Source: Bidens hawaiensis (lineage: Eukaryota; Streptophyta; Magnoliopsida; Asterales; Asteraceae). Taken from it: 64,000 bases of DNA. The position numbers were made by a program, and so were the translations under genes. Of the stretch, positions 11,150 to 24,385 are shown piece after piece; position 1 is the stretch's first letter, and every line of letters begins with the position of its first letter. The stretch covers positions 29,056 to 93,055 of the forward strand of contig JAIQDT010009236.1 of the NCBI GenBank assembly GCA_021521415.1, in the 5' to 3' direction. Below the pieces are notes generated by a model, which was given only the letters and a program-made list of their open reading frames with translations, made no database searches and was not told the origin of the DNA.

Positions 11150-13392
11150 TGTATGGCCTCGGTCCCGGTGCCCTACATTGGGGTTGGATTTACTCGTAAA
11201 CACAGTTCTAAATATCATAGTTAAATTAAACTTTCGCGGAATAAATAAAACTTCAAACATTCATTACAAAATATTCATAACTTGTCTTTAAAACATAACT
11301 TAAAATATCTTATTTAAACATCATGACAGATCTTCAGATGCCAGCCTCTTCAATTCATGCCATGTGTCTCCCTCAAGCTAGCTGCTTCAGTCTATTTACC
11401 TGCGTGCATACTAAAAGTCAGCTACGCTGAGTGATTTCTAGTTAATCAGGCTACATACAATACATTTACATACTTACACATACACGTATCCGAAGATACA
11501 TATAACATATTTAACTTGTTATCTTTCTTACATACTTTCATTCCTTCATTCGTACATACATTCATATATATTATAAGAGTAATTCGCCCTATAACATTCG
11601 CATATATTATTAGGGTCTGTTCCATGCATTCGCAGTTATTATTAGGGTCTTTTCCCTTCATTCGCAGATATTATTAGGGTATGTTCCCTTAATTTGCAGA
11701 TATTATTAGGGTACGTTCCCTACATTCACAAATATTATTAGGGTTTGTTCCGTACATTCGTACAAGCATACCTCCATACTATCATTCATAGAATTTCATA
11801 CATATCCTACTTTATTATTCATGCATAATTTATACACAATTACATATTCTAACACTTACCTTCCTTGGCAATAAGTGCAATATCCGAAGATTGTTCACGT
11901 ACCGACAAGCATTCATTCATAACTTCGATAACTATCACACATATCATAGATGGCATACACTTACCACTTAAGTAAGTGTATTAACTATTCACATCGAGTA
12001 TGCACACAGCCCTGAAAACATAACTAGGAAATGGGGCTTGAAACTCACCTGTAAGCGATTCCGTTCTGAGTTAACGGTAACTCCTTTCTATAATTGGGCG
12101 CGTCTTACTGTATAATGATTACATGCATCAATTAACTAGCCCTATCCGTATCATATTTCTAGATTATTGTAACCCCCGACTATGGCGGTATGGAGCAGCG
12201 CCCCTGGCAGCAGGGTTCTAGGGGCGGCAGCCCCTAGCGGGGTCCAAGGGGTAGAGCTCCTGGCTAGGGTTAAGCTGTCAGGTCATCTTGGAAACATTTA
12301 TTTTCATTAATAAGTCTTTACTAAAAACCTTCGTTTTAAACGTTACCCTTCATTATTGATTGATTGCTTATTTTTTGTCCTTATATCATATAAGTCCATA
12401 TATGTGGTTTATGTATGCATACTTTGTTTATTTTTCGTTAATTTTCTAAAATGATACCAAGTCCGTATAAGTTTATTTGTGGCGTATAAGTCCTATAAGC
12501 GTATAAGTTCTTTGTAGACGTATAAGCTATTCTAGGCGTATAAGCTATTCCAGCGCATAATTCTTCTCCACGTATAAGTCGTCCTTAGCGTATAAGTCTT
12601 TCCCAACGTAAAAGTGATATCCGGCGTATAAGTTATACATATACGTATATACATATACGTCATGCATACATATACGTGGCTCACACTTATACGTTTCAGA
12701 TATATACACGCTGTCCGAACTTATGCGTTGTCTACTTACATGTTTCCTACGTATATGCCGCTATACATATACGTCGTATATACTTATACGCCGTGTATGT
12801 TCTGTTCAGCTCTTGTATACGCGTTTTTAGGGTTTTTCTTCGATTTCGGCTTCGTCAGCCACCGTTAATCACCATGGTTGATCGGGGTTTGATCGTTTAT
12901 AGTCTAGATAGCTTTGTAGTGTCCAGATCTGAGCTAAGGTGGTCCTTAAGCTCGTTTTTGATTGATTAAACGCCCGAACAAAGCTAGATCTAGATCCAAA
13001 CGACTCATACGGCATCTCGGGGCTGCGGTGTCGGGTTCTAATATATTGGTACAGCTGAGATAAATCATTTCTTACCTTCGGTTGGTCTCGGATCGTTAAA
13101 AGGATTAGTGTAGAGAGTGTTTGGCTTAAGTGTGTGTTTTTGAAGGTGTAGGCTATGGTGTAGAGATCGATGGAAATATAAACGATTAGGGTTTAAGGGG
13201 TATTTATACTCCCTTAAGCCCATGGACCTTTGGCCCATCTTTCCTTTTTGATCCATAATTAATTCTATCTAAATAGCCTACTTATCCTTCCATCTTTATT
13301 ATTTTATTATTTCTCTAATAACTTAAGTAAACTTTTCCATCATAAATAAATAATATATTAAATATTATTCTTAGAAAATTTGGGATGTTACA
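11150..13392 (-). mobile_element. Solo LTR-1 (2.2 kb)
   Basis: On the minus strand it starts TGTAACATCCC and ends GAGGCCATACA. A perfect 5-bp target duplication AGAGT flanks it (11145-11149 and 13393-13397). It contains TATAAATA near 13200, about five copies of a roughly 37-base repeat containing CCCTAATAATAT (11570-11760), a GC-rich island at about 12195-12260 and the conserved CTCAGCGTAGCTGACTTTTA (11431-11412). No internal retroelement region is present, so it arose by recombination between two LTRs. Confidence 0.9.
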
Positions 13393-14442
13393 AGAGTCAA
13401 TCAAGTGTGTCGATCAAACATGTCCTTTCTTGTGTGCTTTTGAGCTCTCCCCGTTTTACACATATTTCAACCATTTTCCTCATACTTTTATGCAAGTCTT
13501 CTTTAGCAGATAGTAAAGTTAATTAACTCGAGCATTTTCAAAAGTGAAAAATGAATACATTTTTCAGTTAAACAAAGCATATAACTTAGAAGCCAAGTAA
13601 TTCCAAAAATCAAGTTCTTTCCCTGTCAACGTTTAGAATAAGAGCAATGCTTAATTGACGTTTTCTTCAACTACTTTTGGAACTACCCTAATACACGAGT
13701 GAGTCTTCCTGATATGGGATGTCAACCATTTATATGTACTGATTTTGACACTCTATGTCTTACTTACCAAGGACAACGTCAAGGAGGAAACCCATCACTA
13801 TGAAAAAAATACCCCGTTGAGTCAAGTTTCGAATGAGACCATAATATTTTAAGCCTTAACTATCATCTAATATCATTAGACCAGAAGAGCAACTGCAATG
13901 CTTAATTGACGTTACAGTTGAAGTTTAGTGACCAGGATCGTTAACACAAAACCAAAATTTAGATCATAAGCTCGATCTTTGTGATTCTCATTAGCTCGAA
14001 AATTATAATACTCAAAACTCATAAACTCTCTTAATGATATAAGCCACAAGCTTAGGTTTATTTACTCATTTAAACTTGAAAACCCAACTAGACTAGAATA
14101 CAAATAATTATCATATTTAAATACTAATTGGTAAAAACAAATCTAAATAATACATAATAAAGAAATTCCTTGTTTTCCAAGTCATTAACTCGATTTGTTC
14201 ACAAAGTAATTTATTCCATATAAACCAAGTTACGTGTTCAACTTGATAAACAAAAAACCAATCCATCTAAATCTCGATGGGTTGACCCAACCCGCCTCAT
14301 TGACTTAAGGACGAAAACTAAGTCCAACAACAGTAGGAAATACAAGTTATAAAAACCAAATTAACTATGAATAAACTGAGCGCATATACTTTCTGTTTGT
14401 TATCAAAACCAAATTGTAAATATTTTAACCTTTTTAAACCAA
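13393..14442. repeat. CLE tandem block B, left part
   Basis: Homologous to 9528-10125 of block A. It is interrupted by a 411-bp insertion (13919-14329) and ends at the left border of the MULE. The remainder of block B resumes at 50103 and continues into CLE copy B. The 9-base sequence TTAAACCAA (14434-14442) is repeated at 50103-50111 as the MULE target duplication. Confidence 0.75.
13919..14329. mobile_element. 411-bp insertion with TG...CA ends (solo-LTR-like)
   Basis: Starts TGAAGTTTAG, ends AGTCCAACA, and is flanked by a perfect 5-bp duplication ACAGT (13914-13918 and 14330-14334). Block A has the uninterrupted site (GTTACAGTAGG near 10020). Size, ends and duplication fit a solo LTR of a small copia or TRIM element. 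It has no coding content. Confidence 0.75.
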
Positions 14443-14683
14443 GGTAAAGTTAAAATATAAAGGGGGGGGGGGGCGGTTAAAATAAGGAATAGGATTATAA
14501 CACCTGGAAATCTTCACATGAACCTGATTTTAGGAAGGAAGGGTATTTTTGAAACTTTATAGTGTATTTTTTGAACCTAAATCGCATAGCTTATCGACTG
14601 ATTACCATATCAGTTGAATCAATAAACAAACCTAATTCTGCATCTTAATCACTGAAAGCAAATCGAATATTACGAACTCAGCT

Positions 14684-16627
14684 ATGAATGATGAAGGATT
14701 TGGTACGAATTCAGATACAAACTCAGCCATGAACGATGATGAATTTGGTACGAATTTTTCCCTTTTTATTTGATTCAATTGATTGATTTAGTTAAGTTCA
14801 TGGGATTTTTTATTCAATTTGTATTGAATTGATTTAATTTTTTCCTTCAATTAGATAAATCGATTTTTATTGTATTATTTGAAAACATGCACAAGCATTG
14901 TACCTTTTTTGTATCATCATTGTGTCTTACTGATAAAATAGGTTTTACTATTTATGTTTTAATTTATGATAATAATGTGTAATTTTATATTTAAATGTTT
15001 GTATACTTAACCGAGTTTTATTAATTTAGATGTTTTAGTTTACAATGAACTTGGTGAAGAACGTGTATCCCCTAGGACTGGAAAAATATATTACACACCT
15101 TTTGTGAGTTAATCACTTAAACCTGTTATAGGTATGATGTTTGATTCTGTTAGCTATGTTCATGCTAGTGGTTTTAGTGTTAGGAAGAAGAGTGCATACA
15201 TTAATCATGGTCTTCTGAAATTGAAGTATTATGTTTGGTCTAAGGAAGGGTTTAAAACTAGAAGTGAGTATAATACATTAGATGATGCAAGAAATGGTAA
15301 AAGAAAGCGTAGGAAACCATCCAAGAGAACCGGATGCAGTGCACATATTAAATTTCGATTGAATGATAAAAACAATTTCTTGCATAAAGATGATATTAGT
15401 TTTTAACATCTGCGAGAATGGTAGGTTATGTAACAGAAAGTGCTATTCAAGCATTGTATCAAGTAAATCTAGGGGATTGTTAGAGCGTTTAACATTTTGA
15501 AGAGTTTATATGATGGTTATAAGGAGCTAGGTACAACAAATAATGACTTTAATAATTTTAAGATGCGTCAGAGTCAATACATTAGTGAACACGATGCTGA
15601 TATGGTAATTAAACGTCTTGAGAAGAAAAAGAAGTATTGTCCCAGTTTTTCATTTGAATATACTATTAAAGAAGACGGGACTTTAGGTGGTTTGTTATGG
15701 GCTGACGAGGATTCAAAAAAAATTTACTTGGTTTTTGGCGATGTTGTAAGGTTTGATGCGACCTATCGATCAAACAAGTAAGACTCAAAACATCATTGTG
15801 TCTTTCTTCATTCATTTTGTCAAATTTTTGGTTTTAACTTTTTTATTTTGTTTTCTAGGTATGATATGGTGTTTGTCCCTTTACTGGTACAGATAACCAC
15901 AATCGGAATACTACACTTGGTGCTGCACTGCTTGGATCTGAAATTGCTGACTCATACAAGTGGTTATTTAGGGCATATGTTCATGCCTTTGGTTCTGCAC
16001 CTAAAGTAGATGTTACTAACCAAGATACTATGTTGCAATGAAGAGGGCTATTCAAAACGTTTTACCAAATAGCCGACATAGATTATGTATGTGGCATATT
16101 TGGGAGAAAGTGACCAGTAAGGTATTATTATTCTGTTTCGATTACTTTCCGGTAGTCTTTTTTTACACCGATTCTATATTGTGTCATATTTATGCATTGT
16201 GCCTTTTTTACTGGTTTTTTAGATACTTTTATGTACACTGTGTCTTTTTTTTTATGCTACTCTATCTAAATTGTGTCTTTTTTCACGTTCAAATATTTGT
16301 AGGTTGGGCCGGCGACGTCTAATGTTTCTGAGTTCAAAGAAAAATTAGCTCTGATTGTGTGGACAGATTCTATTACAATGGATGAGTTTGAAGAGAAATG
16401 GCACTCAATTCTTTCTGAATATGGCTTAAATGATCATGAGTGGTTGGCTGATCTTTATAAGATTAGACAAGACTAGATACATGCGTATTATCTACAAGAG
16501 AATTTTTCTGGACTTATGCGTACCACGCCAAGATCAGAAAGTGAGAACCATTTTTTTAACCAGTTTTGTAATCCAAGTTCAACATTAGTTGAGTTTTTTA
16601 GTCACTTTGAAGCGAAAATTGAGGCTC
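14684..16627 (+). pseudogene. FAR1/FRS-type MULE transposase, 5' part
   Basis: Exon 1 starts at the ATG 14684 (MNDEGFGTNSD), followed by a GT-AG intron at 14748-15029. The FAR1 DNA-binding domain is at 15134-15406 (ASGFSVRKKSAYI, KRTGCSAHIKF). The transposase core follows: VVRFDATYRSNK with the first catalytic Asp, then, across an intron (about 15779-15859), YDMVFVPFTG and later HRLCMWHIWEKV with the C/H motif. The second acidic position reads TNQD where relatives usually have TDQD, so the catalytic Asp may be lost. Another intron spans 16122-16302. Stops and frameshifts occur near 15105, 15400, 15895, 16040 and 16475. The exon is cut at 16627 by the copia insertion and resumes at 39602. Confidence 0.85.
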
Positions 16628-16991
16628 TATTGGGCCTAGACTAAATGGTTTGTACTTAGTTGTTGGGATATGTATGTAAACCAAGATCCTTATGTATCTT
16701 AGTGGGCTCTGGGCTATTATTGGGCTAGTTAGTTGGCTACTCTATATATAGTTCACTTGTATAGGGTTTTGGTTGTTCACTTAGTCTGTAATTTTGGCTG
16801 TCTGGTGTTATTAGACGAGTTGTGTAAGCATAGTGCTTAAGCACCCGACGTTAATAAGAACGTGTGTTTTGAAGCTTTACTTGGTGTTCTTCGTGTTACT
16901 ACTATTGTTCTTGAATCATCTTGTGTTGGATTTCCACACCAACATCAAGATCCATTTATATCATATTGAAAGATCCGTCTTGGACCTTACA
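16628..16991 (+). repeat. 5' LTR of the copia element
   Basis: Aligns with 39228-39596 throughout. It begins TATTGGGCC where the 3' LTR begins TGTTAGGCC, and ends CCTTACA. TATATATAG near 16742 is the likely TATA box. The few differences from the 3' LTR include short indels near 39386. Confidence 0.9.
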
Positions 16992-17006
16992 ATTGGTATC
17001 AGAGCC
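16992..17006 (+). promoter_or_regulatory. Primer-binding site (initiator tRNA-Met)
   Basis: ATTGGTATCAGAGCC follows the 5' LTR directly. TGGTATCAGAGC is complementary to the 3' end of plant initiator tRNA-Met and is the usual minus-strand primer site of copia elements. Confidence 0.9.
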
Positions 17007-17499
17007 TTAGACCTATTCAGGCTCGTTATTGTGATATCAAGGATTCAAGATCTTAGTTTCTTGGTGGTTTGGTTGTATTTTCCGGTGAACTGTTGTTTGG
17101 AGAAGAGAAAGATCTGTTTTGGTGAAAGATTGGTTTTTGGTTTGGAAACAAATCAAACTCCATAATTCTCGGGACTTTGTTACAGTCAAAATCTGAAATT
17201 TTCCTGGGTTCTCGGTTTAAATCAAGTGTTTTCGGCTACATTTGAGTGTTTTTGGCTACATTTAAGGGTTTTCAGCTAAAACTAGTTCTCTGTTAAACAC
17301 AATACCAGTTCTCGGTCAAAGATTGGTAGTTCTCGGTCAAGAACCAGTGTTCTCGATTAGCGTATTAAGTTCTCGGTCAACATACCCTATGAACTCAGTG
17401 GACCTGATCAATCTGTTTTAGGATTTTTATGTATTGGACCTTACAATTGGACCTTAAAACTATTTGGTTCTAAACGTCACTTGAATTAGACTGATTAAG
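17007..17499 (+). other. Copia untranslated leader with GTTCTCGGTCAA repeats
   Basis: No coding sequence. It contains three exact copies of GTTCTCGGTCAA (17308-17319, 17329-17340, 17369-17380) and several degenerate ones, plus two TTGGACCTTA motifs near 17435-17455. The reverse complement of the 12-mer is found upstream of the extra ORF near 36322 and 36376. Confidence 0.7.
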
Positions 17500-18887
17500 A
17501 TGGATCAACATATTAATATTAATGGGTCATCTAATGCATCACTTCATCAGAAGTTTGACTCTATTATGGGGACCACTACTCGCGTGCCCCGTCTACTAAC
17601 TCACGAGGGGTTTAGCGAGTGGAAGTTTTGTTTCGGAAAATATGCTAAAATGAAAGATTCTAAAATATGGAGAAGCATAGTCAGGGGTCCCCAAGTCATC
17701 ACTTACCAGAAGGAAAACTCTATTGAGATTGTCGTGAAGCCTGTTGCTATGTATGATGATGAGGATCTTGTTAAAATGGAAGAGGATGAAAAGGCTCTTT
17801 CAACCTTGACTATGGCACTATCACCTGAGATTGCCCTGGGTTTTAGAGAATTACAATCAGCTAAAGAACTGTGGGAAGCCCTGATTGAGGTGTATGAAGG
17901 AAACGAAGATATGAAAAGAAGTCGTCAAGATCTACTAAGAAAAAAATTCAACATGTTTAATCATGTTCTGGGAGAATCATTAGAAACTCAACTTCAGAGT
18001 TTCATTGCACTTGTGACTGAAATGAGATCTGCTGGCATCAACTTAACAGCTGTTGAAACTAACAACAAGTTGGTGAACTCATTACCTCAAAGTTGGGACA
18101 TGAACGTTGCTGTCATTAAGAAGACTAAAGACCTCAACAAGTTAACACTATCTGAGGTTATGGCCATCATCAAAGCATGTGACATGGATGACAAGCAACG
18201 TGCTATTAACCATGAAAACTCCTACAGTGCATCCGGTTACAATGTTGCTTCTAACAATGCTCTCATCTCCCAAGATAGCTTCTCCATGTTTAAGACCACT
18301 CAAGGACAACAGAAATTTCAACCTCAACTAAACTTCTCCATGTTTAAGTCCACTCAGGGTCAGGGTTAATATTCCCATGTCTCACCACAACATGCACCAG
18401 TTTTCTTTACTAAACCTGGTCAATCCTCCACCGCTAGTGCTCAGTCGTCCTGTTTTTCACCCAGTCAGAATCTTAGTCAAACACCTGTTATTTCAAAATA
18501 AACTCAAGAGAACATCGTGTTAATGGCGGGATTCATGAACTACTACAATGCTTCCTTGTAGTGGCTGTCGAACTTCATCAAATGCATCCTGATGTTGTAG
18601 AGGAAATGGATATCTCTTGGCAATCGGCAGTGTTTCGGGCCAAGAAATTTACTAAGAGAACTGGAAGAAATAATTGGAACATGCCAAATAATCAGAAGGT
18701 GGGTTTCAACAAAGACACCTTGAGATGCTACAACTGTCACGAGCCGGGTCATTTTGCTCGGGAGTGCACCAATCCAGCCAAAGAAGGAAACATGGAAAGG
18801 GCAGTGGTTCCCGTGGGCACTGCTAGAGGAGAAACTGGGAGTAGCTCAAGTGATGGTGAAAGGGGTATGGTTGCTCAACAATTCTAA
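17500..18887 (+). pseudogene. gag: Copia gag with first zinc knuckle
   Basis: The capsid-like part runs 17500-18369 (MDQHININGSSNAS, then EGFSEWKFCFGKYAKMKD, LWEALIEVYEG, LVNSLPQSWD). A stop at 18367 and further stops break the linker. The frame from 18561 carries a classical CX2CX4HX4C zinc knuckle, CYNCHEPGHFAREC (18726-18767), used in retroelements to bind genomic RNA. The product would form the cytoplasmic virus-like particle. Four or more stops make it inactive. Confidence 0.85.
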
Positions 18888-18959
18888 TGGACTGATTAGA
18901 TGGCTGCTCTCAACTTGAATAATTAAACTGCCAATTTTGCTCATGTGGAAAAGATTAAA

Positions 18960-20545
18960 GAGGAAAATGCTACTGAGGAACAAGTCAAGGAACTCCAATT
19001 CGTGTTCATGGCATTCACTTCTCCTAGCTCTTCTGAGGTAAGTTCTTCTCCATGTTCTTAAGTTTGTATTAATAAGTTAGATCTTTACAAAACCCATAAC
19101 AGTAACATGCTTAGAGAAATGGAAATGATAAAATCCGAAAATCATAAACTTAAGAAAACTGAAAAAGCGTATTTAGATAAAATAGAGGCACAGGAAAAGG
19201 ATTTTTCAAAACTAAAATCCGATTTCAGTTTGAAATGTTGTCATCATCTTGACGCCAAACAGAAAATTGTTGAATTAACTGCTGAACTGGAAGTTGCTAA
19301 GTTAGAGGTCTTTAATCTAACTGAGAAATTTAAAAGGGCTGAATTTGATTTTAAGAAATTTTATGTTTCCAGTAAGTTAGTTAATTTCATGATTGAAAAT
19401 CAGTTATGATGGAAAGAGAATGAGGGTGAGGATATATGATACAGTCAGGTACCCCCACCATATAATGACAACTATACAGGTGTTCCTCTTACTAAAGAGT
19501 AGGAAGAAAAGATCAAAGATATGAAATATGGTAAACCTGCTAACAGTGAAAAGAACGACTCAGTGGAGAATATTGCATCCACTTCAAAAGTGAACGACTC
19601 TAATGTGTTTACTTCGTGTGCAGAAAAAGTAATCATTGAGGAATGGACTGATGAGGATGATGACTCCAGTGTTTCTTTTAATAAAGACTTTGATTCTGAT
19701 GTTTCTTTAAAAGTGCCTACTTTAAATTCTGTTATTCCAACTGTTTGTGTGGCCTTTGGTTTTAAGAGCAAGGATTCTTGTGTGATTGATTCTATTAAGA
19801 CTTTGAATTCTAATACTGCTGTTTCTAACAAATTTAAAAATTCAAAAAAATTCCAAGTACTCACCGCCTAAGTTTGTCAAAGAGGGATGCTCTAATGACA
19901 ACCAAGGTGGTGAACATCATGATAAGCAAGCTGATCCACACAACCGGTCCAGACAAGGTGTTGCCTAAAATAATTTCTATGTTAAACCTCAAACTTGTTT
20001 TAATTGTGGTACTCCTGGTCGTATTTCCAGAAACTGTCCACATCGTCCATATGCTCGTTATTATGGATTTTGTCAGAGGAATATGCCTTATGTACCTTAC
20101 AATGCCTACAGGCAAAAGTTCAAGCACTATTGGGCTAATCCCTCTGACGATGACCGGAACATAAACAAATCTGGCAGGTTTAGTCCTCATCAGACCAAAC
20201 CCAACATGTTTCGTAAAGAGGTTAAAAAGGATGATTCGGTTCCCAGAATGAACACGAATTCGAAACCGAAACAAGTGAGAAGAACAAAATCGTCTGTCTC
20301 TAACCCTCAAAAACTGGAGATCAAGTCGTCCATTCGTACATATAATGCTAAGTCTTACAACGGTAGATATGAATGGTTGAATAAATCTCCGGTAAAAGAG
20401 ACTTTGAATTCTATGTTAGACGATCAAAAGGATATGTCATGGCAACCCGTGAAAACTTTGGATGAGTCAGGGTCACCCAGTGTAACTATGGACTGGGTAC
20501 CAAAGTCTAACCGATCTCGCACATCGTGCATGAACTGCTATGGAG
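18960..20545 (+). pseudogene. Copia gag-pol linker: coiled coil and second knuckle
   Basis: 19107-19409 encodes a Lys/Glu/Leu-rich coiled coil (MLREMEMIKSENHKLKK). 19521-19871 is acidic and Ser-rich (EEWTDEDDDSSVSF). A second zinc-knuckle sequence at 19996-20037, CFNCGTPGRISRNC, has Arg where the zinc-binding His should be (codon 20020-20022). 20083-20595 is basic and Asn-rich and leads to the protease in a shifted frame. Such an insert between two knuckles fits the long gag regions of large plant copia elements. Confidence 0.7.
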
Positions 20546-20547
20546 GA

Positions 20548-22205
20548 ATATCATCAGACCTTGGTATGTTGATAGTGGATGTTCCAAGCACATGACAGGA
20601 GATATTTCCCAGCTACATGACATTCAAATCTTTAATGGTGGGTATGTGTCCTTTGCGGGAGGAGAAAAAGGGAAGATCACTCAAAAGGGTACTGTAAGTA
20701 ACGGTGTTCTGAAATTCAAAAATGATAATTTTGTTCCAGAATCGAAGCACAGTTTGTTGAGCGTGTCACAAATATGTGATAAAGGGTTTTCAACTCATTT
20801 TACTAAGAAAGAGTGCTTGATTTTGAAACCTGGTATCATCATACCAAAAGACTGAATTCTTGTTCGATCACAGAGAAAAGATAACGCTTATGTGATCGAC
20901 ATGAACAAAAATTTCCCGAATGAAATAACCTGCTTGTTTTCAAAAGTGTCAGAACATAATGCCATGCTTTGGCATCGTCGTCTTGGTCATGCAAATATGA
21001 AAACTTGAACCGTCTTGCTAAAAATGATTTGGTTCGTGGTTTACCTATTAAAGATTTTGTTACTATTGAAAAATGTGTGGCTTGTGCTTTGGGTAAACAT
21101 CATCGGAAAACTCATAAGCCAAAATTGATTTATACCATTTCATCAGTTTTTCAATTGCTTCATATGGATCTTTTCGGCCCAGTTCATGTTTTGAGTCTTT
21201 ATCGTAGTTCTTATTGTCTTGTTATTATTGATGACTTCTCACGTTTTACTTGGGTGTTTTTCTTGTCCAATAAGATTGAAACTGCAGAGCTTATCAAGAG
21301 ATTTATAATACTTATGGTGAATCAGCTTAACCTGTAGCCGAAGGGCATTCGTTGCAACAACGGTACGGAATTCAAGAATGCCTCATTGAATCTTTTTTGT
21401 TCAGAAAGAGGGGTGCTTCGTCAGTATAGCTCAGCTCACACACCGCAACAGAATGGTGTGGCTGAGAGAAGAAACAGAACTCTCATCAAGGCGGAAAGAA
21501 CCATGTTGTGCGACTCCAAGTTGCCATTATTTTTCCGGGCTGAAGCTATCAATATGGCATGTTATGTTCAGAATCGGGTGATAATCAACAAGTCTCAAAT
21601 GAAAACCCCATATGAGATTGTCTATGGTCACAAGCCAACTGTTTCACATTTCAGAGCATTTGGTTGCCCCTGTACTCTACTGAATCTTGAGTCCACTCCA
21701 AAGGGGCAAAAGCTGATGGGTGTTATTTCGTTGGTTATGCTGGTCGTACTGCCTACAGAGTATACAATAAATCGACCAAGCAGATTCTGGAGTAATACGA
21801 TGTTCGTTGGTTGGAAGAAAATGAAACTGATGCTCGCGTCGGTCCTAACTGGTTGTTTGACTATAATGAACTATTCAAACCGTTCAACGTGCTTCCAGTC
21901 ACCAACTCAAACGTCTCAGGTGATGCTACCGTAGATACTGAGAAGAAGATCAACATGTCGTGTCTCATATATCTCAATTTCTAGATAATGATCTGACATA
22001 ACCAATCGACGTCACCCCGTCCATGCCTGTTAATCAACCAGAAATGGTCACAACAACAACGTCTTCACCAACTTCATCAGAAAGTACTTCAACAATTGAG
22101 GGGGAGAGTCATATTCGTCAAATTTTCGGGAGCACACTATTTCCCGATGCCATTCCAAATGAATATGTCGCCAGCACCTCGTACTCACATAGTACATCGA
22201 CCTCT
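20548..22205 (+). pseudogene. pol: Copia protease, GAG-pre-integrase and integrase
   Basis: The aspartic protease starts with WYVDSGCSKHMTG (catalytic Asp codon 20571-20573). The pre-integrase zinc domain is at about 20970-21110 (ending CVACALGKHHRKTH). The integrase core has the first Asp in LLHMDLFGPV and the Gln/Asn/Gly block HTPQQNGVAERRNRT with the Glu. The middle catalytic Asp is changed: the block reads IRCNNGTEF (near 21354) where functional enzymes have an Asp before the Asn. There are stops near 20854, 21337 and 21797. The frame is interrupted at 22206 by solo LTR-2. Confidence 0.85.
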
Positions 22206-24380
22206 TGTAACATCCCGTTTTTCGGGTTTCGGTTAATAAATGAAAGTATGGGTTATTAGGAGTTGGGCTAGTGTTGGGTCAAATGGACATGGGTTATGGA
22301 CTTGGGTTATGAAAGAAAGAGGAAAGGACCATGGGCTTAAGCCCATGATCCATATATATATAAATACTTAATACCCATTTTCTCATTCACACATATTCCA
22401 TACACCTCTCAAAACACACACTTAAGCTCTCTCTCTCTCTCTCTCTCTAGCCGAAATATAGAAGAAGAAATGGATCTCGACCCAAGGTATGATAGTATTT
22501 TGTTGTATGAGCATAAATCCGTGAGATATAAACACGAAACGACGAGCCGACACCGTTAAACCGTTTAAGTCACGAGATCCGGGTGGAATCGGGTATAAAC
22601 TGAACCTATGATGAGTTTAGGGGTCACCCTAGCTCAGATCTGGATCAAACGAGACGAAAAACGGTGAAAAAACGGTGGAAAACGAGCTAGATCTCGTTTT
22701 TCCGGTGAAACAGCGTTTTTCCGGCTGCGGCGCCGGAAAGGCGGCTGGTACGAGGTTAGCGTGTCAGAGAATGTTTCTGACATTCTCTGACCTAACCCTA
22801 ATTCGCTAAGGGTAACTAGCGAAGTAGATGTGATTCGCCAGCCGATTCGCTAAGGAAAGATTTGCGAACTTGCATGTAATTCGTTAAGGAAATAAGGGCG
22901 AACTAGTCCATTCGCTAAGGCCATTCGTTAAGGGAGGGATGAATGAACCCCATTCGTTATAGGGTTCATTCGTTGAACAGATCAGTTCGTTAAGGTTCAA
23001 TTCGCTAAAGGGACCAGTTCGTTAAGATGCTTGATTCGTTACAAAGGCAGATTCGCTATAATGGGTAATTAGTTATGAATTCCCATTCGTTAAGGACTGA
23101 GTGACGAATCAGAACTTTGAAAGAATGACAGAATGGTCCTGGACTTAGAAAAGAATGATTTAATTACAAAGAAGCCCTTGGATTTTATGTTGCAAATTAT
23201 TTAATGATTCAAAATCCTAATGGAAAATGTGTTAAGACTGTTAATGAACCCCGCTGCCCCTTGGACCCCGCTAGGGGCTGCCACCCCTAGAACCCCGCTG
23301 CCAGGGGCGCTGCCCCCGGACCCCCGTTCGTTGAGGGTAATAATTAAACTAGAAACACGATATGTGTAGTGATAGTTGACTGAAACGTATAATTATTATA
23401 CAGTTAGTCGTGCACAGCTCAAGAAGGGAAAAACCGTAAACGGTGAACGCAACCGCATTGAGGTGAGTTTCTAGCCCCACTTCCTTGTTATGTTTTCGGG
23501 GCTGTGTGCATACTCTATGTGATAGTTAATACACTTACCTTAAGTGGTAAGTGTATGCTTTGTATGTTTTATGTATGATGATTTCTTGCCGGTGTGTGAA
23601 CGATCTTCGGATATTGCATGTACCGATAGGTGGTAGCTAAAAATGTGATTGCTATGTATGATGTAAGATAAGATGCATGTATGCATATATATAATGTGTG
23701 CATAATGTACGTATGATATGTTAATGGTACGTGAACGCTCTTCGGAGATTGCACGTATTGTCAGGAAAAGCATTTAAGAACAGGTATAGTATGAAGCTAT
23801 GGATTCAGGGTACCGGATCCTAATAATATCCGAGGATGAAGGGTACCGGACCCTAATAATATTCGAGGATGAAGGGCGACCGGACCCTAATAATATCCGA
23901 GGATGAAGGGTGACCGGACCCTAATAATATCCGAGGTATGTAGGGTGAAACGCCCTTTATAATGTATGGTTAGATATGAATGTGTATGACGATTGCTGAT
24001 CATGATATGTATGTAATGCGTACCTTCGGGCACGTATATGTGTATGAAAAGTAAGTTATGTGATTAACTAGAACTCACTCAGCGTAGCTGACTTTTAGTA
24101 TGCACACAGGCAAATAGGTTGAGGCAGCTTGCGTGACTAAAGACACATGGCATGGAATCGAAGATACTGGCATCTCGAGGAAATGTTGTGATGTTTTAAA
24201 GACTATGTTTTGTTTTAATTGTCTACGAATGTTTTATAAGACATGATTTGAGGGTTATGTAAAATGTTATGGTTGAAGTTTTATTATTCCGCGAAAGTTT
24301 TTATTAACTATGATATTTAGAACTGCGTTTATGAGTAAATCCAACGTCCAAATGTGAGGTACCGGTAACGGGGCCTTACA
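22206..24380 (+). mobile_element. Solo LTR-2 (2.2 kb) inside copia pol
   Basis: Starts TGTAACATCCCG and ends GGGGCCTTACA. The flanks CCTCT (22201-22205) and CCTTT (24381-24385) are a 5-bp duplication with one mismatch. It contains a TATA box (ATATATATAAATAC near 22360), a CT microsatellite (22430-22448), degenerate ATTCGCTA/ATTCGTTA repeats (22790-23110), a GC-rich island (23249-23330), about four copies of a roughly 33-base repeat with CCTAATAATAT (23813-23940) and the family 20-mer at 24078-24097. Confidence 0.9.
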
Positions 24381-24385
24381 CCTTT

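Noticed and set aside
12662..12969. Tyr/Val-rich open frames on the plus strand
   Set aside because: They read through TATACGT-type repeats within solo LTR-1, against its orientation.
16992..17006. Part of a tRNA gene
   Set aside because: Only the 3'-end complement is present and it adjoins an LTR, so it is a primer-binding site.
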